Shown here: piece after piece, positions 35,148 to 45,667 of the stretch
Layout: every line of letters starts with the position of its first letter
Numbering within the stretch: position 1 is the stretch's first letter
Origin: Microvirga lenta
Lineage (GTDB): Bacteria > Pseudomonadota > Alphaproteobacteria > Rhizobiales > Beijerinckiaceae
Reading direction: 5' to 3'
DNA length: 64,000 nucleotides
Assembly (NCBI RefSeq): GCF_020532555.1
Contig: NZ_JAJBBR010000008.1
Location: 62,001 to 126,000 of the forward strand
The notes under the pieces: model-generated
Databases searched by the model: none
Seen by the model: only the letters and a program-made list of their open reading frames with translations
What the model was told of the DNA's origin: nothing
Program-made: the position numbers and the translations under genes

Positions 35148-35650
35148 GCCTCGCCCTCCCCTTCCGGCGCGAGCGACCGGGCATGAAGTGTGAGCTTCTC
35201 GACGAGGCCGCCCAGGGTTTCCAGCTCCTCGGGGCTCAGCACCGAGACCAGGCGGTCCTCGAAGGCCAGCGCCTGCGGGGCGAGGGCGTCGTAGATGGTG
35301 CGCCCCTCCGGCGTCAGGGCCAGCAGCTCCTCGCGCCGGTCGTCCTGGTTGGGCCTGCGGACGATGAGCCCCCTTTGCTCCAGGGACGAGACGGCGCGGG
35401 AGACGGTGGATTTGTGCATGACCCCATGGGCCGCGATGTCCCGCGCGGTGCGCACGTCGTACTGCCCGAGCGTGGCGACGACCCGCCAGGCCGGAATCGA
35501 GAGGCCGAACCGCTCCGCATAGATCTGCGCAAGCGCGTTGGACGTCAGGCTCGCCAGAACGTTGAGCCGATAAGGCAGGAAACGCTCCAGAACCACCCGG
35601 GGCTCGAGCGCCTCCTTCTTTGCTGCGGAATGAGAAGCCATCATTGACAT
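35144..35650 (-). CDS. MarR-family regulator of homogentisate genes
   Basis: Winged-helix repressor-type protein of about 168 residues. The DNA-binding part runs from about residue 45 to 110, with HGVMHKSTVSRAVSSLEQRGLI as recognition helix and DDRREELLALTPEG as the wing. Three ATG codons at 35648-35650, 35642-35644 and 35639-35641 are possible starts; a TTG further up lies inside the operator and is unlikely. The position between maiA and hmgA, facing two palindromes, makes it the likely local regulator (HmgR-like), perhaps relieved by a pathway intermediate. The ligand is inferred. Confidence 0.88.
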   Translation of the reverse strand: MSMMASHSAAKKEALEPRVVLERFLPYRLNVLASLTSNALAQIYAERFGLSIPAWRVVATLGQYDVRTARDIAAHGVMHKSTVSRAVSSLEQRGLIVRRPNQDDRREELLALTPEGRTIYDALAPQALAFEDRLVSVLSPEELETLGGLVEKLTLHARSLAPEGEGEA

Positions 35651-35655
35651 CAATC

Positions 35656-35698
35656 GTTGCCAGTGCAACTAATAAGGAAAATTCGTTGCACTGGCAAC
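35656..35698. promoter_or_regulatory. Paired MarR operators, GTTGCnnnnGCAAC
   Basis: Two exact copies in opposite orientation of a 14-bp palindrome: GTTGCCAGTGCAAC at 35656-35669 and GTTGCACTGGCAAC at 35685-35698. Their starts are 29 bp apart, about three helical turns. They fill the gap between the divergent marR and hmgA genes, so one bound pair could control both directions and provide autoregulation. Confidence 0.85.
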
Positions 35699-35767
35699 TA
35701 GATTTATGTGCCGCAAGGTCAATATCCTTCAGGCATTCCGACAACGGATCATCCAGGGAGAGCGCTC

Positions 35768-37135
35768 ATGAACGTCCAGAACCCTTCCCTGCAGGGCCAG
35801 GCCGCCGACCGGATCGAGAGCGCCATTCAGCCCGGCTACATGTCGGGCTTCGGCAACGGCTTTGAAACCGAGGCCCTTCCCGGCGCGCTGCCCATAGGGC
35901 GCAACTCGCCCCAGAAATGCGCTTATGGCCTCTATGCGGAGCAGCTCAGCGGTTCGCCCTTCACCGCGCCGCGCACCACCAACGAGCGCTCCTGGCTTTA
36001 TCGCATCAGGCCCACCGTGACCCATTGGGGGCAGTTCCGAAAAGCGGATATCGGCCTGTGGCGCACGGCCCCCGCCCATGAGGTGGACGTGCCGATTGCC
36101 CCCATGCGCTGGGACCCGATCCCGATTCCGGACGGGAAGATCTCCTTCCTCGAAGGCATCCGCACCATCACCACCGCCGGCGATGCGGGCACCCAGGCCG
36201 GCATGGGCGCGCATGTCTATCTCGTCACCCGCTCGATGACGGACGAATACTTCTACAATGCCGACGGCGAGATGCTGTTCGTGCCGCAGCAGGGAGGCCT
36301 GCGCCTGTGGACCGAGTTCGGCATCATCGACATCGAACCGGGCGAGGTCGCCGTCATTCCGCGCGGCGTGAAGATCCGGGTGGAGCTGACCGGCGGGCCC
36401 GCGCGCGGATATCTCTGTGAAAACTACGGCGGCGCGTTCACTCTGCCGGAGCGCGGCCCCATCGGGGCCAATTGCCTTGCCAATCCGCGGGACTTCCTCA
36501 CGCCCGTCGCGGCCTACGAGGACAAGGATGCGCCCTCGACGATGTACGTGAAATGGGGCGGCGCGCTCTGGGCCGCGGATATCGAGCATTCCCCGCTCGA
36601 CGTGGTGGCATGGCACGGCAATTATGCACCTTACAAGTACGACCTGCGCCGCTACTCGCCGGTGGGGCCGCTTCTCTACGATCATGCCGACCCGTCGATC
36701 TTCACCGTGCTGACCTCGCCCTCCGAGACGCCCGGCACCGCCAACATCGATTTCGTGATCTTCCCCGAGCGCTGGCTGGTGGCCGAGAACACCTTCCGCC
36801 CCCCGTGGTACCACATGAACGTGATGAGCGAGTTCATGGGCCTGATCTACGGCGTCTACGATGCGAAGACCGGTGGCGGATTCGTGCCGGGGGGAATATC
36901 GCTGCACAACACGATGCTGCCGCACGGGCCCGACGTGGACTCGTTCGAGAAGGCGAGCAACGTCGAATTGAAGCCCCACAAGCTGGAAGGCACCATGGCC
37001 TTCATGTTCGAAACCCGCTTTCCGCAGAAGGTGACCGCCTTCGCCGCGCAGACCGAAGCGCTGCAGAAGGATTACGGCGCCTACGGGCACAAGCTGAAGA
37101 AGCACTTCGATCCGAACCGGCGCGAGCCGAAATAG
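35768..37135 (+). CDS. hmgA: Homogentisate 1,2-dioxygenase
   Basis: Opens the ring of homogentisate to maleylacetoacetate using Fe(II), 455 residues. The N-terminal [20 protein letters not shown] is the family hallmark. The C-terminal metal-site region contains [18 protein letters not shown] and [16 protein letters not shown] precedes the ATG at 35768; an upstream in-frame extension of 20 codons runs toward the operator and is rejected. It diverges from the marR-maiA-hppD unit. Its stop lies seven bases from the stop of the convergent EEP-family gene. Confidence 0.96.
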   Translation: MNVQNPSLQGQAADRIESAIQPGYMSGFGNGFETEALPGALPIGRNSPQKCAYGLYAEQLSGSPFTAPRTTNERSWLYRIRPTVTHWGQFRKADIGLWRTAPAHEVDVPIAPMRWDPIPIPDGKISFLEGIRTITTAGDAGTQAGMGAHVYLVTRSMTDEYFYNADGEMLFVPQQGGLRLWTEFGIIDIEPGEVAVIPRGVKIRVELTGGPARGYLCENYGGAFTLPERGPIGANCLANPRDFLTPVAAYEDKDAPSTMYVKWGGALWAADIEHSPLDVVAWHGNYAPYKYDLRRYSPVGPLLYDHADPSIFTVLTSPSETPGTANIDFVIFPERWLVAENTFRPPWYHMNVMSEFMGLIYGVYDAKTGGGFVPGGISLHNTMLPHGPDVDSFEKASNVELKPHKLEGTMAFMFETRFPQKVTAFAAQTEALQKDYGAYGHKLKKHFDPNRREPK

Positions 37136-37141
37136 CCGGGA

Positions 37142-38143
37142 TCAGGGCTCCGGCTCGAAAGCCAGGTCGGCAATGACCGGAAGGTGATCGGAGCCCACGT
37201 CCGCACCGACCCAGGCCCGGACGATCCTTACGTTCGGACTGGCGAGAACATGATCGATCATGAGTCCGAACAGGGGCACGCGCGACAGCCACGTCGCCGC
37301 CAGCCCCCGTTCCGGCGGGTTGCCGCGAACGCCTGCGCCCTGAGTGAAACGATAGAAGGCATGAGACCAGGGCGTGAGATTGAGATCGCCCATCACCACC
37401 GCCTGCTGCAACGGTGCGGCGCGGACGGCGGCAGCGGCAGCATCGAGCTGCGCCCGCTGGCGCCGGCCCTCCCTGCCGAAGGGACGGGCCGCGTGAAGCC
37501 CCACGATCGTGATGCAGCCCTGCCGGGACTGCGCTCCGCAAAGCCGAGCCGAGAGAACCGGAAGGTAGGGCGCCACACTCCGGTCCATGGACCAGTCTTC
37601 GATTCGCCACCGGCTCAGCAGAACCACGTCGAAGGGCGAGCCGCGACGATACTCGGTCCGGTGCGGATAGGCGTCCCTCAGCCCGGCCAGGATTGCGCCA
37701 TCGTCGGCGGGCATTTCCGTGAACATGACGACGTCCGGATCCTCCGACGCGATCAGGCGTCGGACGGCGTCCATGTCGGCTCCTTCAAGATGCAGATTGA
37801 GGGTCAGAACCCGCAGATCCGCCCGCTCGGCGCCCGCTGCCCTGGCGCTGCCGGAGAGATAGGGAAGCAGGGGCACCGCGTTGGCGGCGACGAGGACCAG
37901 GCACAGGATCGCTGCCGCCCGGGACCGTGCGAACAGCGCCGTCGCGAGGCAGACGAGGCTGGCGGCCGCAAGCTGCGGCCGGAAATGTGACGCGATGTCG
38001 AACAGCCACCACCAGGCACCGAGGAAGCTCGCCACGGTGGCGACACCGAGCAGCGCCGCCAGCACGACCGACGGCGCCGCCAGTCGTCCTGCCCCCGCCC
38101 GGGCCAAGTCCTGGCCCGGGCGGGGCATGGGTGTCCCCGGCAT
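37142..38143 (-). CDS. Endonuclease/exonuclease/phosphatase family membrane protein
   Basis: 333 residues with about three N-terminal membrane helices (roughly 25-100), followed by an EEP-fold catalytic domain. Motifs are TLNLHLEG near 112, FTEMPADD with the metal glutamate near 140, GDLNLTPWSHAF near 260 and SDHLPVIADL near 320. Substrate could be a nucleic acid, phospholipid or inositol phosphate; the membrane anchor suggests a periplasmic role. The start is uncertain: ATG at 38141-38143, GTG two codons earlier, or a GTG downstream of the palindrome within the first 30 codons. Its link to the surrounding catabolic genes is unclear. Confidence 0.78.
   Translation of the reverse strand: MPGTPMPRPGQDLARAGAGRLAAPSVVLAALLGVATVASFLGAWWWLFDIASHFRPQLAAASLVCLATALFARSRAAAILCLVLVAANAVPLLPYLSGSARAAGAERADLRVLTLNLHLEGADMDAVRRLIASEDPDVVMFTEMPADDGAILAGLRDAYPHRTEYRRGSPFDVVLLSRWRIEDWSMDRSVAPYLPVLSARLCGAQSRQGCITIVGLHAARPFGREGRRQRAQLDAAAAAVRAAPLQQAVVMGDLNLTPWSHAFYRFTQGAGVRGNPPERGLAATWLSRVPLFGLMIDHVLASPNVRIVRAWVGADVGSDHLPVIADLAFEPEP
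38093..38125. repeat. 14-bp inverted repeat inside 5' end of the EEP gene
   Basis: CCCCGCCCGGGCCA (38093-38106) and TGGCCCGGGCGGGG (38112-38125) are perfect inverted copies around a 5-base loop. The sequence resembles a GCCCGGGC intergenic repeat and overlaps the predicted N-terminal codons, raising the possibility that the true start lies further into the gene. Confidence 0.55.
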
Positions 38144-38156
38144 CAGCACCCGGACA

Positions 38157-39260
<1,104 letters not shown>

Positions 39261-39325
39261 CAGGCGTTTCCCCGCGAAATTTTCCGTTGCAAGCTCAGTA
39301 AATCACAACAACCCGGTCGGTGGCT

Positions 39326-40345
39326 ATGAAGCTTTCTTCCCTCAAGCAAGGCCGTGATGGCCGCCTCGTCGTCGTCTCGAGAGACCTGACTCGCGCAACG
39401 GACGCATTCTTCATCGTTCCGACGCTGCAGCAAGCCCTCGACGATTGGGACAGGGTCGAGCCCCTGCTCCGGGACCTGGCCGAGCAGCTCGAACACGGCT
39501 CGGTGCCCTCGTTCCGCTTCCACGAGCACGATTGCGCCTCCCCCCTGCCCCGCGCCTATCAATGGGCCGACGGCTCGGCCTATGTGAACCATGTGGAGCT
39601 GGTGCGAAAGGCCCGCGGGGCCGAGATGCCGGAATCCTTCTGGACCGATCCGCTCATGTACCAGGGCGGCTCCGACAGCTTCCTCGGCCCGCGCGACCTC
39701 GTCTTCGCCGCCGACGAGGCCCACGGCATCGATTTCGAGGCCGAAGTCGCGGTGATCACGGGCGACGTGCCCATGGGGGCGACCCGCGAGGAGGCGGCCG
39801 CCGCGATCCGGCTCATCGTCCTGGTGAACGACGTCTCCCTGCGCAACCTGATTCCCGCCGAACTGGCGAAGGGCTTCGGCTTCTTCCAGGCCAAGCCCTC
39901 CTCCACCCTCTCGCCCGTGGCCGTGACGCCCGACGAGCTGGGCGACGCCTGGGACGGCGGCAAGCTCCACCTGCCCCTGATCTCGACCCTCAACGGCAAG
40001 CCCTTCGGCTGCCCCAATGCGGGGGTCGACATGACCTTCGACTTCCCGACCCTGATCGCCCACGCGGCGAAGACGAGGCCCCTCGGGCCGGGCACCATCA
40101 TCGGCTCCGGCACCGTCTCCAACAAGGACAAGGACGGCGGCCCCGGCAGGCCCGCCGCCGAAGGGGGCCTGGGCTATTCCTGCATCGCCGAGCAGCGCAC
40201 CGTCGAGACCATCCTGCAGGGCCAGCCCAGGACGCCCTTCCTGCGCTTCGGCGACACGATCCGCATCGAGATGAAGGACAAGGCCGGCCATTCCATCTTC
40301 GGCGCCATCGAGCAGGAGGTGGCGGCATACCGCAAGGAGGCGTGA
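39326..40345 (+). CDS. Fumarylacetoacetate hydrolase family protein
   Basis: 339 residues of the FAH fold. The catalytic domain (about 75-335) has the acidic metal site in GIDFEAEVAVITGD and LIVLVNDVSLR, and the GFFQAKPSSTLSP and GTIIGSGTVSNKD segments. With hppD, hmgA and maiA close by it is the best candidate for the last step, splitting fumarylacetoacetate to fumarate and acetoacetate, although the FAH superfamily includes other hydrolases. ATG at 39326 is preferred over a GTG two codons earlier. Its stop overlaps the next gene start. Confidence 0.85.
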   Translation: MKLSSLKQGRDGRLVVVSRDLTRATDAFFIVPTLQQALDDWDRVEPLLRDLAEQLEHGSVPSFRFHEHDCASPLPRAYQWADGSAYVNHVELVRKARGAEMPESFWTDPLMYQGGSDSFLGPRDLVFAADEAHGIDFEAEVAVITGDVPMGATREEAAAAIRLIVLVNDVSLRNLIPAELAKGFGFFQAKPSSTLSPVAVTPDELGDAWDGGKLHLPLISTLNGKPFGCPNAGVDMTFDFPTLIAHAAKTRPLGPGTIIGSGTVSNKDKDGGPGRPAAEGGLGYSCIAEQRTVETILQGQPRTPFLRFGDTIRIEMKDKAGHSIFGAIEQEVAAYRKEA

Positions 40346-40701
40346 TGCTGCGCATCGACCACGTCCAGCTCGCGATCCCAGCGGGCGCCGAGGAGACCTG
40401 CCGCCGCTTCTACGTCAGCGTCCTCGGCATGGAGGAGGTCGCGAAACCGGCGGCCCTCGCGGCTCGCGGAGGGCTCTGGCTCAGGTCGGGCGCGGTCCAG
40501 ATCCACCTGGGCGTCGAGGTGGATTTCCGCCCGGCGCGCAAGGCCCATCCCGCCATTGCGGTGGCCGACCTCGACGGCCTCGCCCGCACGCTCGCCCGGG
40601 CCGGGCACGAACCGACCTGGGACGACGCCATCCCCGAGATCCGCCGCTTCTATGTGGCGGACCCGCTCGGAAACCGGCTGGAATTCATGGGCTCGCCCTG
40701 A
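40345..40701 (+). CDS. VOC-family (glyoxalase/bleomycin-resistance fold) protein
   Basis: 118 residues. The single VOC domain opens LRIDHVQLAIPAG and ends RFYVADPLGNRLEFMGSP, the signature of the fold, with a probable metal histidine in DHVQ and glutamate in LEF. The ATG shares a base with the stop of the FAH-family gene (TGATG), so the two are made together. It could be an isomerase, dioxygenase or ligand-binding accessory; the sequence does not decide. Confidence 0.82.
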   Translation: MLRIDHVQLAIPAGAEETCRRFYVSVLGMEEVAKPAALAARGGLWLRSGAVQIHLGVEVDFRPARKAHPAIAVADLDGLARTLARAGHEPTWDDAIPEIRRFYVADPLGNRLEFMGSP

Positions 40702-40810
40702 ATTATTCGACATCTGCACCGGTCCGAACGCCGCGGGCGTGCATCTATCGAGGAACTCTTCCCAATTCCCTGCCTTACTCAGGTGAGTAGAGGTGACAGG
40801 GAGCAAAGGC

Positions 40811-41572
40811 ATGAATCTCGGCAGCATTCTGGACAGTCTCATGGCGAGTCAGGGGCAGCAGCGGCACCGGCAGCAGGGCCCCTTCGGCGGGCATCCGGGC
40901 CAGGGGCGCATGGGCGGACGGCAAGGCGGAATGGGCGATCTGGGATCGATGATCCCCGGCGGGATGGGCGGCCTTGCCGGCGGCAGCCTGCTGTCGCTGA
41001 TCCTGGGCTCGCGCGGCGGCCGCTCCAAGGGCGGATCGCTGCTCAAGGCCGGCGGCCTCGCGGTGCTCGCGAGCGTCGCCTTCAAGGCCTACCAGGATTG
41101 GCAGGCGCAGCAGATGCCGAGCGTCGGGCAGAAGGGGAACATCCCGCCCCAGCCTCCGGCAGGCAGCGGCTTCCGCCTGGAGGAGGAAACGGACAAGGAC
41201 GGCAACGAGATGGGCCTCGCCCTCGTGCAGGCCATGATCTCGGCCGCCAAGTCGGACGGGCACCTGGACGGCGAGGAAAGCACGCGCATCCAGGAGCAGA
41301 TCCAGCAGCTCGGCCTCGGCAGCCAGGAGAAGGCGTTTCTGCTCGACCTGATGGCCAAGCCCGCGGATGCCGCCGCCGTCGCCCGCCTGCCCCGGACCAA
41401 GGAGCACGCCGCAGAGCTCTACGTGGCCTCCCGGGTCGCGATCGGGGACGTGGATACGCCGGAGGAGAAGGCCTATCTCAGCCGTCTCACCGCCCTGCTC
41501 GACCTGCCGGGCGATCTCGTGGCGCATCTCGATGCCCAGATCGACGCCGCCCGGCGGTCGGTGACCTCCTGA
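40811..41572 (+). CDS. DUF533 / TerB-like protein
   Basis: 253 residues. The N-terminal 60 residues are glycine/glutamine-rich (GGMGDLGSMIPGGMGG), then a short hydrophobic stretch GGLAVLASVAFKAYQDW near 84-100, then a helical TerB-like domain from about 125 (LVQAMISAAKSDGHLDGEE, with acidic residues as in tellurite-resistance relatives). Resembles YebE-type inner-membrane proteins of unknown function. AGGGAG nine bases before the ATG at 40811 decides this start over GTG at 40793. It converges with a chemoreceptor gene across a palindrome. Confidence 0.8.
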   Translation: MNLGSILDSLMASQGQQRHRQQGPFGGHPGQGRMGGRQGGMGDLGSMIPGGMGGLAGGSLLSLILGSRGGRSKGGSLLKAGGLAVLASVAFKAYQDWQAQQMPSVGQKGNIPPQPPAGSGFRLEEETDKDGNEMGLALVQAMISAAKSDGHLDGEESTRIQEQIQQLGLGSQEKAFLLDLMAKPADAAAVARLPRTKEHAAELYVASRVAIGDVDTPEEKAYLSRLTALLDLPGDLVAHLDAQIDAARRSVTS

Positions 41573-41580
41573 TGCGCGAA

Positions 41581-41604
41581 CGGCCGGTCCCATGGGACCG
41601 GCCG
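41581..41604. terminator. Bidirectional terminator-like palindrome
   Basis: CGGCCGGTCCCATGGGACCGGCCG is a perfect 24-bp palindrome between the stops of the convergent DUF533 and chemoreceptor genes. It probably ends both transcripts; no long T-run flanks it. Confidence 0.6.
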
Positions 41605-41631
41605 CTTGCATCGTCGTAAAGGACGGGCGCC

Positions 41632-43623
41632 TCAGGCGGCCCGGACCGTCTCCAGGAAGCGGCCGATCTCGGCGCCCAGGCGCTCCGCCTGACGCTCCAG
41701 CGCCACGGACAGGTCCGCGACGGCATGGGCCGCCTGAAGCGACTGGGTGGCGACCGTCTCGGTGGTCTGGATGGCGGAAGCACCCGCCTGGGCCTCGCTG
41801 GAGACCTGGCTGACGCTGCGGGCGATCTCGGAAACCGCCGCCGTCTGCTGGCCCACGGCCGCCGCCACGGACGACACCACGGAGGCCAGGCTCTCCACCG
41901 TCTCCTGCACCGAGCCGAGGGCACCCAGCGTGTCCTGCGAGGCCGCCTGGACCGCCTCGATCTGCCGGGCGATGTCCTCGGTAGCGCGGGTGGTCTGGCT
42001 GGCCAGCGCCTTGACCTCGCTTGCCACCACGGCGAAGCCGCGACCGGCCTCCCCGGCCCGGGCCGCCTCGATGGTGGCGTTGAGGGCGAGCAGGTTGGTC
42101 TGCTCGGCGATGCTGCGGATGAGGTCCGCCACCTCGCCGATCTGCGAGGTCGCCGCCGACAGGGCCGACATGGAGTGGGACGCGCCCCGTGCCTCGGCGA
42201 CCGCGCGTTCGGACGCCCGGGTCGACTCGCTGGTCTGGGCCGCCACCTGGGCCAGGGACGCATCGAGTTCCTCCGCGGCGCTCGCCACGGCAGAGACGTT
42301 CTGCGACGCCCGCAGGGTCGCGTCGCCCGCCACCTGGGCCTGTTCGGTCACGTGGTGAGCGGAGCCCTTGAGCTGCCCGGAGGCCGAGGCGAGGTCGTCG
42401 GTGGCCCTGCGGACCTCCGCCAGGATCTCCTCGACGGAGGCGTCGAAGGCGCTGATCGCTCCGGCGATGGCCGAGGCCCGCTGGGCCTCGAACGCGGCCA
42501 TGCCCTCGCGCTCGCCGGTGAGGCGCTCGCGCTCGCGGGCGTTGTCGCGGAACACCAGGACGGTGCGCGCCATGGCGCCGATCTCGTCGGACGCGGCGGT
42601 GGACGGGATTTCCGTGGAGGCGTCGCCGTCGGCCAGGCGCTGCATGGCGCGTTGCAGGCGGACGAGCGGCAGGGAGATCGAGCGTCCCACGAGCATGGTC
42701 AGGGTCAGGCCGAGGACGAGGGCCGCGCCCATCACCCAGAGGATGAGCGTGAAGGTCCGCTCCTGCGAGGCGATCAGCTGCGCGCCGGTCTTGTCCGCCT
42801 CCGCCCGCACCTTCGTGAGCAGCTGTTCGAGGGTCGGGACGAGCAGGTCGAACTGGCCCATCAGGCGCTCGCCTTCTCCCATCACCTTCTTCTCCAGCTC
42901 CGCCCAGGCATTGAAGGCATCCCGATAGGCTTCGCCCGCAGCCGCGATGGGGCCGCGCAACGCCGCCGCATCCCCGCCGAGGCGGGGAATGGCCCGCGTG
43001 AAGCGGCCCTGGTCGACCTCGAAGGCGCCCAGGATCATGTCTTCCAGCTCGCGCTGCGCCCGCGCCTCCTGCCGGAACATGCCGAGCGTTGCCGCCCACA
43101 CGCGCACCGCGTCGAAATCCTCGCTGCTGGCGAGGGGCCGGGCGGTCTTTTCGAGAGCCGTGGCCGTGGTCAGAAGGCGTCCGCGGGCGCCCTCCTCCGC
43201 CTGGTAGCCGACCTCCGCATAGAGCCTGTCGAGCTCCTTCGCCTGCTCGCTCAGGGCCGCCGCGCGCTGGGCGAGCTCCTGGACCTCGGGCTCGATCAGG
43301 GCCGCACCCGGAGCCGCCTTGATCTCGTCGAGCCGCGAGACGAGCGCCCCGTGCTGTTCGGTGAAGGCCTGGGCGAGATGGCCGAGGCGGGTCGCCGTCC
43401 ATTCGCGGGCCGTGACCTTCAGGGCATCGGCGCGGCCCCGGAACTGGTAGGCCTTCTCGGCCAGGGCCGCATAGGTCTGCTGGCCTTCGAGGGCCTGCTC
43501 GACCTCGCTGCGTCCGGTCTGGAACACCGCCCCGATGATTCCGAAACCCAGCACCATCACGCCGCTGAGCGCGGCGACACGCACGCGAACAGACGGCCAC
43601 CGCAAACGCGCAAGAGACGACAT
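41632..43623 (-). CDS. Methyl-accepting chemotaxis protein
   Basis: Transmembrane chemoreceptor, 663 residues. Membrane helix 1 spans about 17-36, a helical periplasmic sensor about 37-285, and membrane helix 2 about 288-311. HAMP follows, then the cytoplasmic signalling coiled coil. The hairpin tip that binds CheA/Che[26 protein letters not shown], is near 505-530. The large all-helical sensor lacks a named ligand motif. No C-terminal CheR tether (the protein ends FLETVRAA) and no che genes are nearby, so it works with a system encoded elsewhere. Confidence 0.93.
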   Translation of the reverse strand: MSSLARLRWPSVRVRVAALSGVMVLGFGIIGAVFQTGRSEVEQALEGQQTYAALAEKAYQFRGRADALKVTAREWTATRLGHLAQAFTEQHGALVSRLDEIKAAPGAALIEPEVQELAQRAAALSEQAKELDRLYAEVGYQAEEGARGRLLTTATALEKTARPLASSEDFDAVRVWAATLGMFRQEARAQRELEDMILGAFEVDQGRFTRAIPRLGGDAAALRGPIAAAGEAYRDAFNAWAELEKKVMGEGERLMGQFDLLVPTLEQLLTKVRAEADKTGAQLIASQERTFTLILWVMGAALVLGLTLTMLVGRSISLPLVRLQRAMQRLADGDASTEIPSTAASDEIGAMARTVLVFRDNARERERLTGEREGMAAFEAQRASAIAGAISAFDASVEEILAEVRRATDDLASASGQLKGSAHHVTEQAQVAGDATLRASQNVSAVASAAEELDASLAQVAAQTSESTRASERAVAEARGASHSMSALSAATSQIGEVADLIRSIAEQTNLLALNATIEAARAGEAGRGFAVVASEVKALASQTTRATEDIARQIEAVQAASQDTLGALGSVQETVESLASVVSSVAAAVGQQTAAVSEIARSVSQVSSEAQAGASAIQTTETVATQSLQAAHAVADLSVALERQAERLGAEIGRFLETVRAA

Positions 43624-43738
43624 TGCCCCAATCTCCGAACATGACTTTACGTCACCATGTCGCAGGAGGCGTTAACGATGGCTTATTTCCTGTGGCGCGA
43701 TGAAGGCGGACCGGATTGCGAGCTGAAACGGATTGCGG

Positions 43739-45556
43739 TCAGCCGTCGAGTTCCTCGCGCAGCATCTCCAGTTCGAGCCAGCGCTCTTCCGCCGCGCTGA
43801 GTTCCGTCTGCAGCTGCGCGAGGGCATCCATCGCCTTCTGGAAACGGGCAGGGTCGCGGGAGTAGAGGTCGGGATCGGCTAGGATCTCCTGCACCTTGGC
43901 GATCTTCGCCTCCATCTCGCCCATGCGCTTGGGCAGGGTCTTGAGGTCGTGCTGCTCGTTGAAGCTGAGCTTGCGCTTGGACGCGGCAGCGGAGGACTGG
44001 TTCGACGACGACGTGTCGCCTCCCCTGGGCTTGGCTTCCTTCTCCACCGTCCTGGCCTGCACGCCCTGGCCGCGCTGGGCGACCATGTCCGTGTAGCCGC
44101 CGGCATATTCGAGCCAGCGGCCCGTGCCCTCCGACACCAGGACGGAGTTCACGGTGCGGTCGAGGAAATCGCGATCGTGGCTGACGAGGATGACGGTGCC
44201 GGAATAATCCGTGATCATTTCCTGGAGCAGGTCCAGGGTTTCCAGGTCGAGATCGTTGGTGGGCTCGTCGAGCACCAGCAGGTTCGAGGGCTGCGCCAGG
44301 GCCCGGGCGAGCATCAGGCGATTGCGCTCGCCGCCCGAGAGCACGCCGACCGGCGTGCGCGCCTGTTCGGGAGAAAACAGGAAGTCCTTCATGTAGCCGA
44401 TGACGTGCTTGGTCTGCCCGCCGATCACCACCGTGTCGCCGCGTCCGCCGGTCAGGGTCTCGGCCACGGTGGCGTTCGGGTCGAGGCTCATGCGGCGCTG
44501 GTCGAGCGTCACCATCTGGAGATTGGCCCCCAGCCGCACCCGCCCCTCGTCCGGCGCGACGACGCCGGTGAGCAGGTTGATGAGCGTGGTCTTGCCGGCG
44601 CCGTTCGGCCCGATGATGCCGAGGCGGTCTCCGCGCAGAATGCGCAGGGAGAGGTCCGACACGATGGGACGGCCGTCGTAGGATTTCGACACGCCCTCGG
44701 CCTCGACCACGAGGGTTCCGGACTGCTCGGCCTCCGCGAGGCTGATGCTCACGGTGCCGACCGCCCGCTTGCGGTCGCGGTGCTGCTGGCGCATGGCCTG
44801 GAGGTTGCCGAGGCGGCGCACGTTCCGCTTGCGCCGCGCCGTCACGCCGTAGCGTAGCCAATCGGCCTCGGCGACGAGCTTGCGGCCGAGCTTGTGATGT
44901 TCGGCCTCCTCCTGCTCCAGAACCTGGTCGCGCCATTCCTCGAAATGGGCGAAGCCCTGGTCCATGCGGCGCGTCCGGCCCCGGTCGAGCCAGACCGTGG
45001 CCTGCGACAGGCTCTCCAGAAAGCGGCGGTCGTGGCTGATGAGAACCAGGGCGGAGCGCAGGCTCTTCAGCTCGCTTTCGAGCCACTCGATGGCGGGAAG
45101 ATCCAGATGATTCGTCGGCTCGTCGAGGAGCAGGATGTCGGGCGCGGGCGCCAGAACCTGCGCCAGGGCAGCCCGGCGCGCCTCGCCGCCCGAGAGCCGG
45201 GAGGGCACCTCCTCGCCGGTCAGGCCGAGCTGTTCGAGCAGGTAGCGCGCCCGGTAGGGATCGTCCCCCGGTCCGAGGCCGGCCTCCACATAGGCCAGCG
45301 TGTTCGGATAGGCGCTCAGGTCCGGCTCCTGGGCGAGGTAGCGCACCGTCGCGCCGGGCTGGACGAAACGCTTGCCCCGGTCGGCTTCGACGAGTCCCGC
45401 CGCGATCTTGAGCAGGGTCGACTTGCCCGAGCCGTTGCGGCCGACGAGGCACGCGCGCTCGCCCGGCGAAACCGACAATTCGGCGCTCTCGATCAGCGGC
45501 GTGCCGCCGAAGGTGAGCGCAATATCTTGGAGGAGAAGAAGAGGAGGAGCAGCCAT
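43739..45556 (-). CDS. ABC-F family ATPase (Uup-like)
   Basis: Soluble protein with two ATPase domains and no membrane part, 605 residues. Walker A motifs GRNGSGKST (near 38) and GPNGAGKTT (near 328), signatures RLSGGEARR and VLSGGERNR, and Walker B LLLDEPTNHLDL and LVLDEPTNDLDL. The linker between domains is charged, as in ribosome-associated ABC-F factors, and a C-terminal coiled-coil-like region (about 530-605) matches Uup. These act on the ribosome or on DNA precise-excision phenotypes in relatives. The ATG at 45554-45556 is taken after a 12-codon extension lacking similarity. It diverges from a kinase gene. Confidence 0.92.
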   Translation of the reverse strand: MAAPPLLLLQDIALTFGGTPLIESAELSVSPGERACLVGRNGSGKSTLLKIAAGLVEADRGKRFVQPGATVRYLAQEPDLSAYPNTLAYVEAGLGPGDDPYRARYLLEQLGLTGEEVPSRLSGGEARRAALAQVLAPAPDILLLDEPTNHLDLPAIEWLESELKSLRSALVLISHDRRFLESLSQATVWLDRGRTRRMDQGFAHFEEWRDQVLEQEEAEHHKLGRKLVAEADWLRYGVTARRKRNVRRLGNLQAMRQQHRDRKRAVGTVSISLAEAEQSGTLVVEAEGVSKSYDGRPIVSDLSLRILRGDRLGIIGPNGAGKTTLINLLTGVVAPDEGRVRLGANLQMVTLDQRRMSLDPNATVAETLTGGRGDTVVIGGQTKHVIGYMKDFLFSPEQARTPVGVLSGGERNRLMLARALAQPSNLLVLDEPTNDLDLETLDLLQEMITDYSGTVILVSHDRDFLDRTVNSVLVSEGTGRWLEYAGGYTDMVAQRGQGVQARTVEKEAKPRGGDTSSSNQSSAAASKRKLSFNEQHDLKTLPKRMGEMEAKIAKVQEILADPDLYSRDPARFQKAMDALAQLQTELSAAEERWLELEMLREELDG

Positions 45557-45667
45557 TCCCGCTTCCGTGGCATCTCCAGGCCGCATAAGCAAGATCGTGA
45601 TGCTGCGTCAGGGTGGACGCTTGCCGATCTTTGTGGTCCCCTGTCTTCCCGCAAGCTGGACCTTTGC

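Noticed and set aside
35651-35668. TTG start for the MarR regulator
   Set aside because: It would place the first codons inside the operator palindrome; three ATG codons follow at once.
44894-45667. 258-codon extension upstream of the histidine kinase
   Set aside because: It lies antisense to the ABC-F ATPase, and the kinase has a proper membrane-helix start at 45668.
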